64,000 nt of DNA from an uncultured Sphingorhabdus sp. (lineage in GTDB: Bacteria > Pseudomonadota > Alphaproteobacteria > Sphingomonadales > Sphingomonadaceae): positions 1,404,578-1,468,577 of the forward strand of contig CANLOL010000001.1 in assembly GCA_947492905.1 (NCBI GenBank), in the 5' to 3' direction. A model generated the notes under the pieces. That model was not told the origin of the DNA. It ran no database searches and saw only the letters and a program-made list of their open reading frames with translations. A program made the position numbers and the translations under genes. Shown one piece after another: positions 1 to 9,395 of the stretch; the stretch's first letter is position 1; every line of letters begins with the position of its first letter.

Positions 1-60
1 TATCGCCAATGTTTTGCGCGATGTTCCGCATTTTGGATTATGCCAGATGGTAGCTTTCAT
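1..60 (-). CDS. arsC: Arsenate reductase (ArsC/Spx family), 5' end only
   Basis: The first 20 codons of a minus-strand gene that runs off the window edge. They read MKATIWHNPKCGTSRKTL..., the N-terminal strand of thioredoxin-fold ArsC-family proteins, with the catalytic cysteine in the NPKCGTSR motif. Family members reduce arsenate with glutaredoxin, or act as Spx-like or YfgD-like proteins, and 20 residues cannot separate these. A GGACGAGAT stretch just before the ATG can serve as ribosome binding site. It lies 29 bases after the carbonic anhydrase gene on the same strand, so the two are probably co-transcribed. Confidence 0.7.
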   Translation of the reverse strand, partial: MKATIWHNPKCGTSRKTLAI

Positions 61-89
61 GATCTCGTCCTTATTCTTCTATAAATTGC

Positions 90-650
90 TCATTCGCCGC
101 TTAATGCTTTTTTGTGCATGCGTCCATTTTCAACATAATGGGCCACACCCATGCGCATGCCAGCGATAGCAGACTCTGTTAAATCGCGCACATAACGCGC
201 TGGAGATCCTGCGAATAATTGCTGCGTTTCAACGCGCTTGCCTTGGGTTAATAATGCACCTGCGGCTAGCATAGAATCGCTCTCCATCACCGCACCATTC
301 ATCAATGTCGCGGATAGGCCAACAAAGGCACGGTCATGCAATATACAACCATGCGCCATTACCATATGACCCACCAAGACATCTTCACCGATGATGGTTG
401 GAAAGCCATCGGGATTCATAGGGTCTGGCCCATCGCAATGGATGATGCTGCCATCTTGGATATTGCTGCGCGCGCCAATTTCAACGCGGTTGACCTCTGC
501 GCGGATAACGCAATTGTACCAAATGCTGACATCCTCGCCGATCGTGACATCACCAATGATGCGGCACCCAGGGGCGATAAAGGCACTGTCATGGATTTTC
601 GGAGTCATCCCATTGACGGATAAAATAGTAACGTCTGGTCTTTCGATCAT
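90..650 (-). CDS. Gamma-carbonic anhydrase family protein
   Basis: A 186-residue left-handed beta-helix protein built from hexapeptide repeats (for example IGDVTIGEDVSIWYNCVI and VGHMVMAHGCILHD). The histidines in SIIHCDG and GHMVMAHGC match the trimer-interface metal ligands of the gamma-carbonic anhydrase/YrdA/PaaY group. Such proteins are cytoplasmic trimers; some hydrate CO2 and others have no proven activity. I start it at the ATG at 650, which has GAGAG five bases upstream, rather than at the in-frame TTG at 662. The family call is firm; the activity is not. Confidence 0.85.
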   Translation of the reverse strand: MIERPDVTILSVNGMTPKIHDSAFIAPGCRIIGDVTIGEDVSIWYNCVIRAEVNRVEIGARSNIQDGSIIHCDGPDPMNPDGFPTIIGEDVLVGHMVMAHGCILHDRAFVGLSATLMNGAVMESDSMLAAGALLTQGKRVETQQLFAGSPARYVRDLTESAIAGMRMGVAHYVENGRMHKKALSGE

Positions 651-721
651 ATTAACTCTCAAATAATGTAGTTTGGCCGCTTTTAATCACCCATTTAAAA
701 GAAAGCAAAGCGAAATGACAT

Positions 722-1735
722 TCAACCTTTTAATAGCGTCGCAACATAATGCGCATGATAGGTTAATATGCCGCTGGCACCGGCACGTTTGAAACCCATT
801 AAACTCTCTAACACCATAGCTTCGCGCTCCGCTGATCCTGCTGCAACAGCAGCTTCAATCATCGCATATTCGCCCGATACTTGATAGGCATAGACAGGGA
901 TGCAAAATTCATCATGAACGCGGCGCACTATATCAAGATAGGGCATGCCGGGCTTGACCATCACGCTATCTGCGCCCTCATCAATATCCATAGCAACTTC
1001 GCGCAATGCTTCATCGCTATTGGCATAATCCATTTGATAAGTTTTCTTATCGCCCTTTAAAATTCCCGAAGAACCAACTGCATCGCGAAATGGGCCGTAA
1101 AAGGCGCTAGCATATTTTGCGGCATAGGCCATGATTTGCACATTGGGAAAGCCATTCATTTCTAATGCTTTGCGGATCGTGCCAATGCGCCCATCCATCA
1201 TATCGCTAGGGGCTATAATATCCGCACCTGCTTGCGCTTGATTAAGTGCCTGATCGACCAAAGCAGCAACGGTTTCATCATTCATGACATAGCCATCGCC
1301 ATCAACCAAGCCATCCTGACCATGGCTGGTGTAGGGATCAAGTGCGACATCGGTTAAGATACCAATATCATCGCCGCATTCAGATTTAATGGCGCTTATG
1401 GCTTGGCACATTAGATTGTAGGGATTAGCCGATTCTGCTCCATCTTCACTGCGCTTATCGGCTTGGGTGTTTGGAAATAAGGCGATGCAGGGGATACCCA
1501 GAGCAATGGCTTCTTTCGCGCGTAAAATTATATTATCCACGGACCAACGTGAAACGCCGGGCAAGCTGTCTATGGGTTCTTCGACCCCGCTACCCGCAGT
1601 GATGAACAATGGCCAAATTAAATCAGCAGAGCTTAGGTGATTTTCGCGCACCATCGCGCGGCTCCACGAAGTGCTGCGTGTGCGGCGTAAACGGCTATTC
1701 GGAAAAGAAGGGCTTTGATTAAATTTTGATGTCAT
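722..1735 (-). CDS. hemB: Delta-aminolevulinic acid dehydratase (porphobilinogen synthase)
   Basis: A 337-residue cytoplasmic enzyme that condenses two 5-aminolevulinate molecules into porphobilinogen, the second common step of tetrapyrrole (haem, B12) synthesis. The two active-site lysines are visible in MAYAAKYASAFYGPF (about residue 207) and DSVMVKPGMPYLD (about residue 261). The region around residue 120 (LTDVALDPYTSHGQDG) lacks the cysteine triad of zinc-dependent forms, so this looks like the magnesium-dependent type usual in alphaproteobacteria. Full length. It stands alone between the carbonic anhydrase and the M23 peptidase, all on the minus strand. Confidence 0.95.
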   Translation of the reverse strand: MTSKFNQSPSFPNSRLRRTRSTSWSRAMVRENHLSSADLIWPLFITAGSGVEEPIDSLPGVSRWSVDNIILRAKEAIALGIPCIALFPNTQADKRSEDGAESANPYNLMCQAISAIKSECGDDIGILTDVALDPYTSHGQDGLVDGDGYVMNDETVAALVDQALNQAQAGADIIAPSDMMDGRIGTIRKALEMNGFPNVQIMAYAAKYASAFYGPFRDAVGSSGILKGDKKTYQMDYANSDEALREVAMDIDEGADSVMVKPGMPYLDIVRRVHDEFCIPVYAYQVSGEYAMIEAAVAAGSAEREAMVLESLMGFKRAGASGILTYHAHYVATLLKG

Positions 1736-1800
1736 GCATCCTCATAGCCGACACTATGATTTAGCTCAATATAGCAAATGCGCAGGTGAACTGCTCTACT

Positions 1801-3441
1801 TTAGAGCTTGAAATTTGTGTTTCTGCGCCTGTCTTTAATCGGTTTAATTGGAAACACAGCGCTCGTCTTTGCTTTGAAGGCGGCACTATTGCTCAATTTT
1901 TCAATCTCACGAACGGGCTCATCACTAATAGTTTCACTTTGCAATGGTGCTAAGGCCGCACCCGGCGCTACGGATTTGAGCTGCGCAAGTTTGGATTTGA
2001 AATTGGCCAATTCTTTACCTGATAGCTGCGCTGTTTGCGTAAATTTCACGCTATTAGGGTTTATCGGACGCCCATTGCGGTAAAGAATATAGTGCAAATG
2101 CGGACCAGTAGAGAGGCCCGTTGAACCAACATAGCCAATAATCTGACCACGGCGAACATATTTACCGCGGCTCACCGCGATGCGGCTCATATGCGCATAG
2201 CCAGTGGAGAGGCTTTTATTATGTTTGATTTTGACAAATTTACCGGCGCCGCCATTACGCCCTGAATAAGTAACGCGCCCATCGGTGGCTGCGCGAATGG
2301 GGGTACCATAGCTGGCTCTGAAATCTATGCCATTGTGCATACGGACATAGCCCAATACCGGATGGCGTCTGCGGCCAAAACCTGATGTCACTTTACCAGG
2401 AACAGGGCGCGATAATACGCCTTTAGATTCGCCAACACCAGAAGCTTCGAACCATTGGGTTGAATTTCCTTGTTGCCATTTCAGCATCTGAACACGCGGT
2501 TTGCCGCCGCTTTCAATACCAGCATAGAGCAAGTCGCCAACCTGTGTTTCCCCAGTTTCGGCGCGCTTATGTTCAATGATAATATCAAATTCATCGCTGC
2601 TTCTGACTTTGGATAATGCTAATTTTTGCGAAATGATTTTTAAGAATTGTTGCGCTTTATCGGCCTCTATTCCCGCCGCTCTTGCGCTGCGATATAGGCT
2701 TTTTCCGACTGTTCCTCTGATACGTAATGGCGTATCATCGACGTTGATCTCATTGCGTTTCAAAGCTAGCGTATCGCCATAACGCTCAATAGATAGGCCC
2801 AAATCAAAGCGCGCCCGAAAAGATAGATTTTCAATAGGGCGGGTAGAGTTACGCTCGCTACGGCGGCCTAATCTTATATCGATTGGCGTGCCAGAAGGTA
2901 TCGCATTAACGGGGGTAGCTTCCGATATTAATGTGTTAATCGTTCTTGCTTCCCGCTGCCCAATGCCGGCGCGGCGTAATACGCGCAGAAAGCTGTCGCC
3001 TTGACCCATAGTTGCGGTTATCTCAATGTTGGGGCGTTCAGGATTATCGCGTAATCGCAACACGCTGCTGGTGGCGGCCATGCGCGATCCGCTATCTGCG
3101 CCATATGCGAGCGGCATAACCATTTGCGCTCTGGCTTGTTCAAATTCCGATTTTTCAACGGCAGGTTGTTGCGCCCCATATAATGGCCCGAAATTGGGCA
3201 AGAAAATGACGCTAAACACTATCAATATGAGCAATGTGAATAATGATATAAACCATTGGGAAGAGCCAATGTTTTTGCTCAGATCAGAAACAAAATTATA
3301 GTGCGATATTGTATCGGTGATTTTTGCTGAAAATGATTTTGCTTTATGATTGCGCATAGAAGTGCTCACGGCAGAAATCATCTGTTGATTGCCATCGTCC
3401 CAGTCATTTTTTTGGGATGGATTTTCGAGCATAAAACGCAA
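1801..3441 (-). CDS. Membrane-anchored M23 (LytM) metallopeptidase
   Basis: A 546-residue protein with one N-terminal membrane segment (about residues 62-80, WFISLFTLLILIVFSVIF) and a periplasmic part. The C-terminal M23 domain (about 350-450) keeps its zinc and catalytic residues: HNGIDFRASYG (HxxxD) and GPHLHYILYRNGRPINP (HxH). It therefore should be an active peptidoglycan endopeptidase, or an activator of amidases. The middle region resembles the LysM/OapA-like part of YebA/MepM-type proteins. The start is probably TTG at 3441, because AAGG sits five bases before it; the ATG at 3432 is the alternative and lies 14 bases from that signal. Its position beside the mre/mrd operon fits a role in lateral wall growth (inference). 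Confidence 0.85.
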   Translation of the reverse strand: MRFMLENPSQKNDWDDGNQQMISAVSTSMRNHKAKSFSAKITDTISHYNFVSDLSKNIGSSQWFISLFTLLILIVFSVIFLPNFGPLYGAQQPAVEKSEFEQARAQMVMPLAYGADSGSRMAATSSVLRLRDNPERPNIEITATMGQGDSFLRVLRRAGIGQREARTINTLISEATPVNAIPSGTPIDIRLGRRSERNSTRPIENLSFRARFDLGLSIERYGDTLALKRNEINVDDTPLRIRGTVGKSLYRSARAAGIEADKAQQFLKIISQKLALSKVRSSDEFDIIIEHKRAETGETQVGDLLYAGIESGGKPRVQMLKWQQGNSTQWFEASGVGESKGVLSRPVPGKVTSGFGRRRHPVLGYVRMHNGIDFRASYGTPIRAATDGRVTYSGRNGGAGKFVKIKHNKSLSTGYAHMSRIAVSRGKYVRRGQIIGYVGSTGLSTGPHLHYILYRNGRPINPNSVKFTQTAQLSGKELANFKSKLAQLKSVAPGAALAPLQSETISDEPVREIEKLSNSAAFKAKTSAVFPIKPIKDRRRNTNFKL

Positions 3442-3584
3442 ACTGACCTTTTTATTATAAAATAAAATATTGAGCTCTTATGGTTAACGATAAATTAATA
3501 TTTTACATTATTTTAGATACTATAGATGGGGCGTGTATATTCATCGACCAACAGATGCTGTTTTCTATGCTGAGAGAGGTTTGT

Positions 3585-4706
3585 TCAGGCGAATTTTCCG
3601 CGCGATGATTTGGGTTGTCTCTCAATCGCCATGATGATTCCGATACAAATCATAATCGTCATCATCGATGAACCGCCATGGCTTAAAAAGGGCAGGGGTA
3701 TGCCAACCACAGGCGCTAATCCCATGACCATCATTAAATTAATCGCTATATAGAAAAATATGGTGCAGCATAATCCAGCAGCGACCAATTTCCCATAACG
3801 TGAAGCGCTGTTCATCGATACGCGCATGCCCCAGCGCAGCAAGAGATAAAATCCAAATATTGTGGCCAGCCCGCCGATTAATCCCCATTCTTCGGCCATA
3901 GTCGCAAAAACGAAATCGGTATGACCCTCTGGCAGATAGTCCAAATGGCTTTGCGTTCCGTTCAAAAACCCTTTGCCGCTAAACCCGCCTGAACCAATAG
4001 CAATGGCCGATTGATTAACATGATATCCTGCACCCAGCGGATCATCTTCGGGGGATAAAAATGTTGTTACGCGTCTTTGCTGATAGGGCTCTAAGGCAAA
4101 GAAATAAGCAACCGGTATAAGCGCCGCCACAGCAGCGCCAGAGAGGGTGAACCATTTAAGCGGTAATCCCGCAAGGAACATCACCACTACACCGCCAAAA
4201 ATAATCGCCAATGTTGTGCCCAAATCGGGTTGTAATAATACTAATGCTGCGGGCATGGCCAATAATAATGCTGGTGGAAGCAATGATATTAAATCGCCAG
4301 AACGAGAAGGCGGTAAACGATCATAAAACCATGCAATAGCTAGCACAGCAGCAGGCTTCATAAGCTCTGATGGTTGTATGCGCATAAAACCAAGATCGAG
4401 CCAACGTTGACTACCGCCGCCCAAACTGCCGACAATTTCAACACCTATCAGCATTAATAATACGCCGCCATATATCGGGAATGTCATGGCTTTCCAAAAA
4501 TCTAATGGAAAACGCGACATGACGATGGCCGCTGCAAGCATGATTAAAAACCGCACAAGATGCGGCGCGGCCCATGGCATCATATTGCCATCCGCTGCTG
4601 AATAGAGGATTGTCGCGCCAAAGCTAGCAAGGGCGATTAGCAAAAATATAATGCGCCAAGGCAGGCTTGAGATTTGCGATGGTACTATGCCATTGTAACT
4701 GCTCAT
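3585..4706 (-). CDS. rodA: Rod shape-determining protein RodA (SEDS glycosyltransferase)
   Basis: A 373-residue polytopic membrane protein of the SEDS family, which polymerises lipid II into glycan strands for elongation together with PBP2. The family features are present: about ten hydrophobic segments, FAVE-like FVFATMAEEWGLIGG near residue 265, and the C-terminal VGIPLPFLSHGGSSM signature near 340. Its ATG overlaps the stop of mrdA (ATGA), so the two subunits are translationally coupled. It is the last gene of the mreBCD-mrdA-rodA operon and has normal length. Confidence 0.96.
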   Translation of the reverse strand: MSSYNGIVPSQISSLPWRIIFLLIALASFGATILYSAADGNMMPWAAPHLVRFLIMLAAAIVMSRFPLDFWKAMTFPIYGGVLLMLIGVEIVGSLGGGSQRWLDLGFMRIQPSELMKPAAVLAIAWFYDRLPPSRSGDLISLLPPALLLAMPAALVLLQPDLGTTLAIIFGGVVVMFLAGLPLKWFTLSGAAVAALIPVAYFFALEPYQQRRVTTFLSPEDDPLGAGYHVNQSAIAIGSGGFSGKGFLNGTQSHLDYLPEGHTDFVFATMAEEWGLIGGLATIFGFYLLLRWGMRVSMNSASRYGKLVAAGLCCTIFFYIAINLMMVMGLAPVVGIPLPFLSHGGSSMMTIMICIGIIMAIERQPKSSRGKFA

Positions 4707-6706
4707 GTTTCATTCTCAGCTTCATTAGAGCCAGTTTCACCATTAGAGCCAGCTTCATCTGAATCCGATGCAGCGCCATTTGCTGCATTTTCTTCGGCTG
4801 CTTTATTTGCCCTATATCGGGCTAAATCGCGCGCCATGCGCTGTTCAATCGTACCGCCCCATGAACTCTCCAGAGCATTGAGCGTTTCCATAGCTTTTTC
4901 TTTATCGTAAATAAATGTAAGCACATCGCGCGCTATCGGATAAGCTGCGCCTGATCCGCCGCCATGCTGTATAACCACAGCAGCAGCATAACGCGGGTTG
5001 TCATGCGGCGCATAACATACGAATAATCCATGATCGCGATATTTCCATTCGCTTGAGCGTCTGCCATCACGGCGAATGGCGGTAACTTGCGATGTTCCCG
5101 TTTTGCCGGCCATTTTCACATCATCAAGCGGCAATTGCCCTCTGGTGGCTGTTCCGCCACCAACATTAACGACCCTAAACATGCCTTCACGCGCGACATC
5201 CAGAAATTCTTTTGGATAGGGAAGATCGGGCGTCTTTTTTGATTTGCCGGCGACAATATTGGGCAATAATTGGCGACCAGATGCTAATCGCGCTGCCATA
5301 ACCGCTAGCTGAAAGGGGCTTGCAAGAACATAGCCTTGGCCGATAACAGCATTTAATGAATCTGCCGAGGACCATTCACGATTATGTTTCCTTTTCAACC
5401 ATTCACTATCGGGAACCGTGCCATAATATTGCGATGTAAAGGGCAGATCAAATTCTTGACCAAGACCCAATGTCCGCGCAACGGGCGCTATTTTATCATA
5501 ACCAATGCGGCGGCCCATAGTATAAAAATAGGTGTTACAGCTTCGTTTAATTGCATCGGCCAAATTAATATTGCCATGACGGCCCAAGCAATTAAAGCGC
5601 CTATTGCCCAGCGTATAGCCGCCATTACAAAATACTGTTTCTTCGGCTGGGATACCTTGTTCCATAATGGCAAGTCCCGCCAATGGCTTTAATGTTGAGC
5701 CGGGCGGATATAATCCTTGCAGAGATTTGTTGAGCAACGGGACAGTTCTATCCTCGCGCAGCCAAGCATATTCTGAGACGCCAATGCCTTGGGAAAAGCT
5801 GTTAGGATCGAACGATGGCATAGAGGCCATTGTCAAAATATCGCCCGTTAAGCAATCCATCACGACCACCGAACCCGATTGTAGCCCTAATCTACGCGCT
5901 GCATAATTATGCAGATCAATATCAATCGTTAATTTGACCGGCTTGCCTGGTGTGTCTTCGCGCGATTCTAATTCTCTAACGATTTTACCGCGTGCCGTTA
6001 CCTCAACGCGTTTCGCACCAGGTTTGCCCTGTAAGACATTTTCAAATTTACGTTCCAAATTATCTTTGCCGATTTTGAAGCCTGGCGTTATGAGCAGAGG
6101 GTCTCTATTTTTTTGATATTCCTCGGCAGATACAGGGCCGACATAACCCACAAGATGCCCAACGGCAGCACCGCTTGGATAGAAACGTGAAAAGCCTTGG
6201 CGCGGGGAAACGCCGGGTAAATCAGGCAGGCGAACGCTGATAAGGGCAAAGTCTTCATAGTCCAAACCCGATGCAATTTGCACAGGTTGAAATCCAGAAG
6301 ATTGCTCTAATTCTTTATTAATGCGCGTGACTTCATCATCATCTAGGGATAATAATTGCGTCAAAGTCGCAACGGTTTTTTCCTTATCCACCAAACGATC
6401 GGGGATAATATCAACGCGAAAATCGGTTCTATTGGTGGCGATCGGTTTGCCATTGCGATCAATAAACCAGCCGCGTCTAGGCGGTATAAGTGTCAGATTG
6501 ACCCGATTACTCTCTGATAATAATGTGTATTTTTCTTTCTCGGCAATGGCGATATAGGTCATGCGCGCGCCAATGCCCAATCCAAATACTGCCTGCACAC
6601 CGCCCACAAACATGGCCCGCCGTGTAAAAGAAAATTCTTGTTTGGCGGCCGACATTGGGATGCTGGCTTTTTTCTTTTTGCGTCCTATCATCGGCTCAAT
6701 CGCCAT
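4703..6706 (-). CDS. mrdA: Penicillin-binding protein 2 (peptidoglycan transpeptidase)
   Basis: A 667-residue class B PBP of the elongasome. There is one N-terminal membrane anchor (about residues 30-52), a PBP dimerisation domain (60-240) and a transpeptidase domain. Active-site motifs are all visible: the SxxK serine in YPPGSTLKPLAGL (about 337), SxN in RSCNTY (about 391) and KTG in MAGKTGTSQV (about 540). The last 50 residues are acidic and rich in Glu, Asn and Ser (EAGSNGETGSNEAENET), a low-complexity tail not needed for catalysis. The start overlaps mreD by 19 bases and has GGTGG four bases upstream. Confidence 0.96.
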   Translation of the reverse strand: MAIEPMIGRKKKKASIPMSAAKQEFSFTRRAMFVGGVQAVFGLGIGARMTYIAIAEKEKYTLLSESNRVNLTLIPPRRGWFIDRNGKPIATNRTDFRVDIIPDRLVDKEKTVATLTQLLSLDDDEVTRINKELEQSSGFQPVQIASGLDYEDFALISVRLPDLPGVSPRQGFSRFYPSGAAVGHLVGYVGPVSAEEYQKNRDPLLITPGFKIGKDNLERKFENVLQGKPGAKRVEVTARGKIVRELESREDTPGKPVKLTIDIDLHNYAARRLGLQSGSVVVMDCLTGDILTMASMPSFDPNSFSQGIGVSEYAWLREDRTVPLLNKSLQGLYPPGSTLKPLAGLAIMEQGIPAEETVFCNGGYTLGNRRFNCLGRHGNINLADAIKRSCNTYFYTMGRRIGYDKIAPVARTLGLGQEFDLPFTSQYYGTVPDSEWLKRKHNREWSSADSLNAVIGQGYVLASPFQLAVMAARLASGRQLLPNIVAGKSKKTPDLPYPKEFLDVAREGMFRVVNVGGGTATRGQLPLDDVKMAGKTGTSQVTAIRRDGRRSSEWKYRDHGLFVCYAPHDNPRYAAAVVIQHGGGSGAAYPIARDVLTFIYDKEKAMETLNALESSWGGTIEQRMARDLARYRANKAAEENAANGAASDSDEAGSNGETGSNEAENET

Positions 6707-7260
6707 TTATCCACCGCCGCACAAAATCTCACCACGAGCGGGTATAATGCTATGGAAAATATTATTTGCGGTATTATTATCAAGATACTGGGCTGTGGTT
6801 GCACCATTGAAATTATCAATAATGAAATAATTAGATATGTTGTGATAAATAATGAAGCTATCAGCCAGTCAAACATATGATCGCGCCAAATTATGCGGCT
6901 GTCGATAAATTCAGCGATTAACATTGCAATGGACCATGTAAGAGCCGCGCTGCCCAATAATGCACCGCTAAAAATATCGTCAAACAGACCAAAGGGCAGA
7001 CCAGCCCACATTGGCCACATGCCCGGACGCAGCAAGCGCCAAGCAATGAAAATCATGAAGCCAAAGGGCGGTAATATGGGTAAATCGCTAAAAAATGGCA
7101 GGGTCGTGATTAATGATCCCAATAATACCGATAATATAGGCCCCGCTAATATGCGCCATTGGGAATGCTGCCGATTGAGGCGCGTTTCATAGGATCGCCC
7201 GCCAAATAAAGAAAAACTCTTTCTTCTTTTGCGTCTTATGAAACGTTCCGTATCGCTCAT
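6688..7260 (-). CDS. mreD: Rod shape-determining protein MreD
   Basis: A 190-residue integral membrane protein with about five hydrophobic segments after a basic N-terminus (RRKRRKSF). MreD sequences diverge widely, so the call rests on length, topology, the PFGLFDDIFSGALLGSAALTW segment typical of MreD, and position between mreC and mrdA. The protein joins MreC to the membrane part of the elongasome. Its ATG overlaps the mreC stop (ATGA) and its end overlaps mrdA. Confidence 0.9.
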   Translation of the reverse strand: MSDTERFIRRKRRKSFSLFGGRSYETRLNRQHSQWRILAGPILSVLLGSLITTLPFFSDLPILPPFGFMIFIAWRLLRPGMWPMWAGLPFGLFDDIFSGALLGSAALTWSIAMLIAEFIDSRIIWRDHMFDWLIASLFITTYLIISLLIISMVQPQPSILIIIPQIIFSIALYPLVVRFCAAVDKWRLSR

Positions 7261-8171
7261 GGGATGACTGCATCGCTATCTTGGAGATCAGCTTCTTCTC
7301 TGATGGTTTCAATTTCTTGATTAGCGATAGGATCATATATTTCTAATATAGAGGAATAATCGGTCGTGGCTGGATCCGCCAATGGTTTGGCAACGCCGCT
7401 ATCATCAGATTTGGCAATGATGGTCGCAACGGGAATATTGGGAGGATAAAGCCCGCCATTACCAGAAGTGACCAATATATCGCCTTTTTCAAAAGGGTTT
7501 TCGCCCAAATTCAATGGTTTTATCAACAGGCTGCCATCTGCTCTGCCTGTTGCAAAAGCGGCCAATCCATCGGATAATCGAATGACCGGCACAACATTAT
7601 CCGTATCGGTAACCAATAATATTCTGGCTGTGGATAGGCCTTTTTCGGTAATGCGCCCGATTAAGCCATCAGGCGATACAACAGGCTGTCCAGCGGTCAT
7701 GTCACGCGTGCTCTCAACGGATATGACGGCAAGCCTTCGTCCGCTGCTCGCGCTGGTGCTGATAAGGCGACCTGTGGTGATAATCTCTAATTGATCATTT
7801 TCAATACTATTGATGAGCGGTCTTAATTTCTCATTCTCAAGCTTGATCAATTTTAGAGCTAGATTTTCTTTTTCAAGCTCCTCAATCCTTTTATCCATCG
7901 CCTTATTTTTAGCGGCAGCATCCCAGTAAAAGGACATATTCTCGCTGCCATCGCTGATGGTTCTTCTGACGCTGTTAAAAAATCTACCGACTGGTGCCGT
8001 CGCCTCTGCACCAACTATGCGCAGCGCGGAAAAACCCTTAGGATCTAAAATAGAGATAAGAAGCAATAGCCCACCCACTATTGCGCCCGAAATAGCGAGC
8101 ACATAGGTTGCAAAAATACTAAATTGCGCCTTACGGGAAAACCCAGGGCGCCGATTTTTAGGCGCCGCCAT
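7257..8171 (-). CDS. mreC: Rod shape-determining protein MreC
   Basis: A 304-residue inner-membrane-anchored periplasmic protein. It has a basic N-terminus (RRPGFSRKAQ), one membrane segment (about 18-42), a coiled coil (about 85-120, KNKAMDKRIEELEKENLALKL in part) and the two beta-barrel MreC domain with VVSPDGLIGRITEKG and LVTSGNGGLYPPNIPVATI. MreC dimerises and activates PBP2-RodA. It lies 15 bases after mreB and overlaps mreD, so expression should follow mreB. Confidence 0.95.
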   Translation of the reverse strand: MAAPKNRRPGFSRKAQFSIFATYVLAISGAIVGGLLLLISILDPKGFSALRIVGAEATAPVGRFFNSVRRTISDGSENMSFYWDAAAKNKAMDKRIEELEKENLALKLIKLENEKLRPLINSIENDQLEIITTGRLISTSASSGRRLAVISVESTRDMTAGQPVVSPDGLIGRITEKGLSTARILLVTDTDNVVPVIRLSDGLAAFATGRADGSLLIKPLNLGENPFEKGDILVTSGNGGLYPPNIPVATIIAKSDDSGVAKPLADPATTDYSSILEIYDPIANQEIETIREEADLQDSDAVIP

Positions 8172-8186
8172 GCCCTCACTCCTCTC

Positions 8187-9302
<1,116 letters not shown>

Positions 9303-9395
9303 CAGATGATGCTAAAACTAGCATTACTGAAAAAAATCGTGAGAATTTACTATTAAGAGTCGCCTATTTTTATCGCTTGGTCTAATGTTAGTAGC

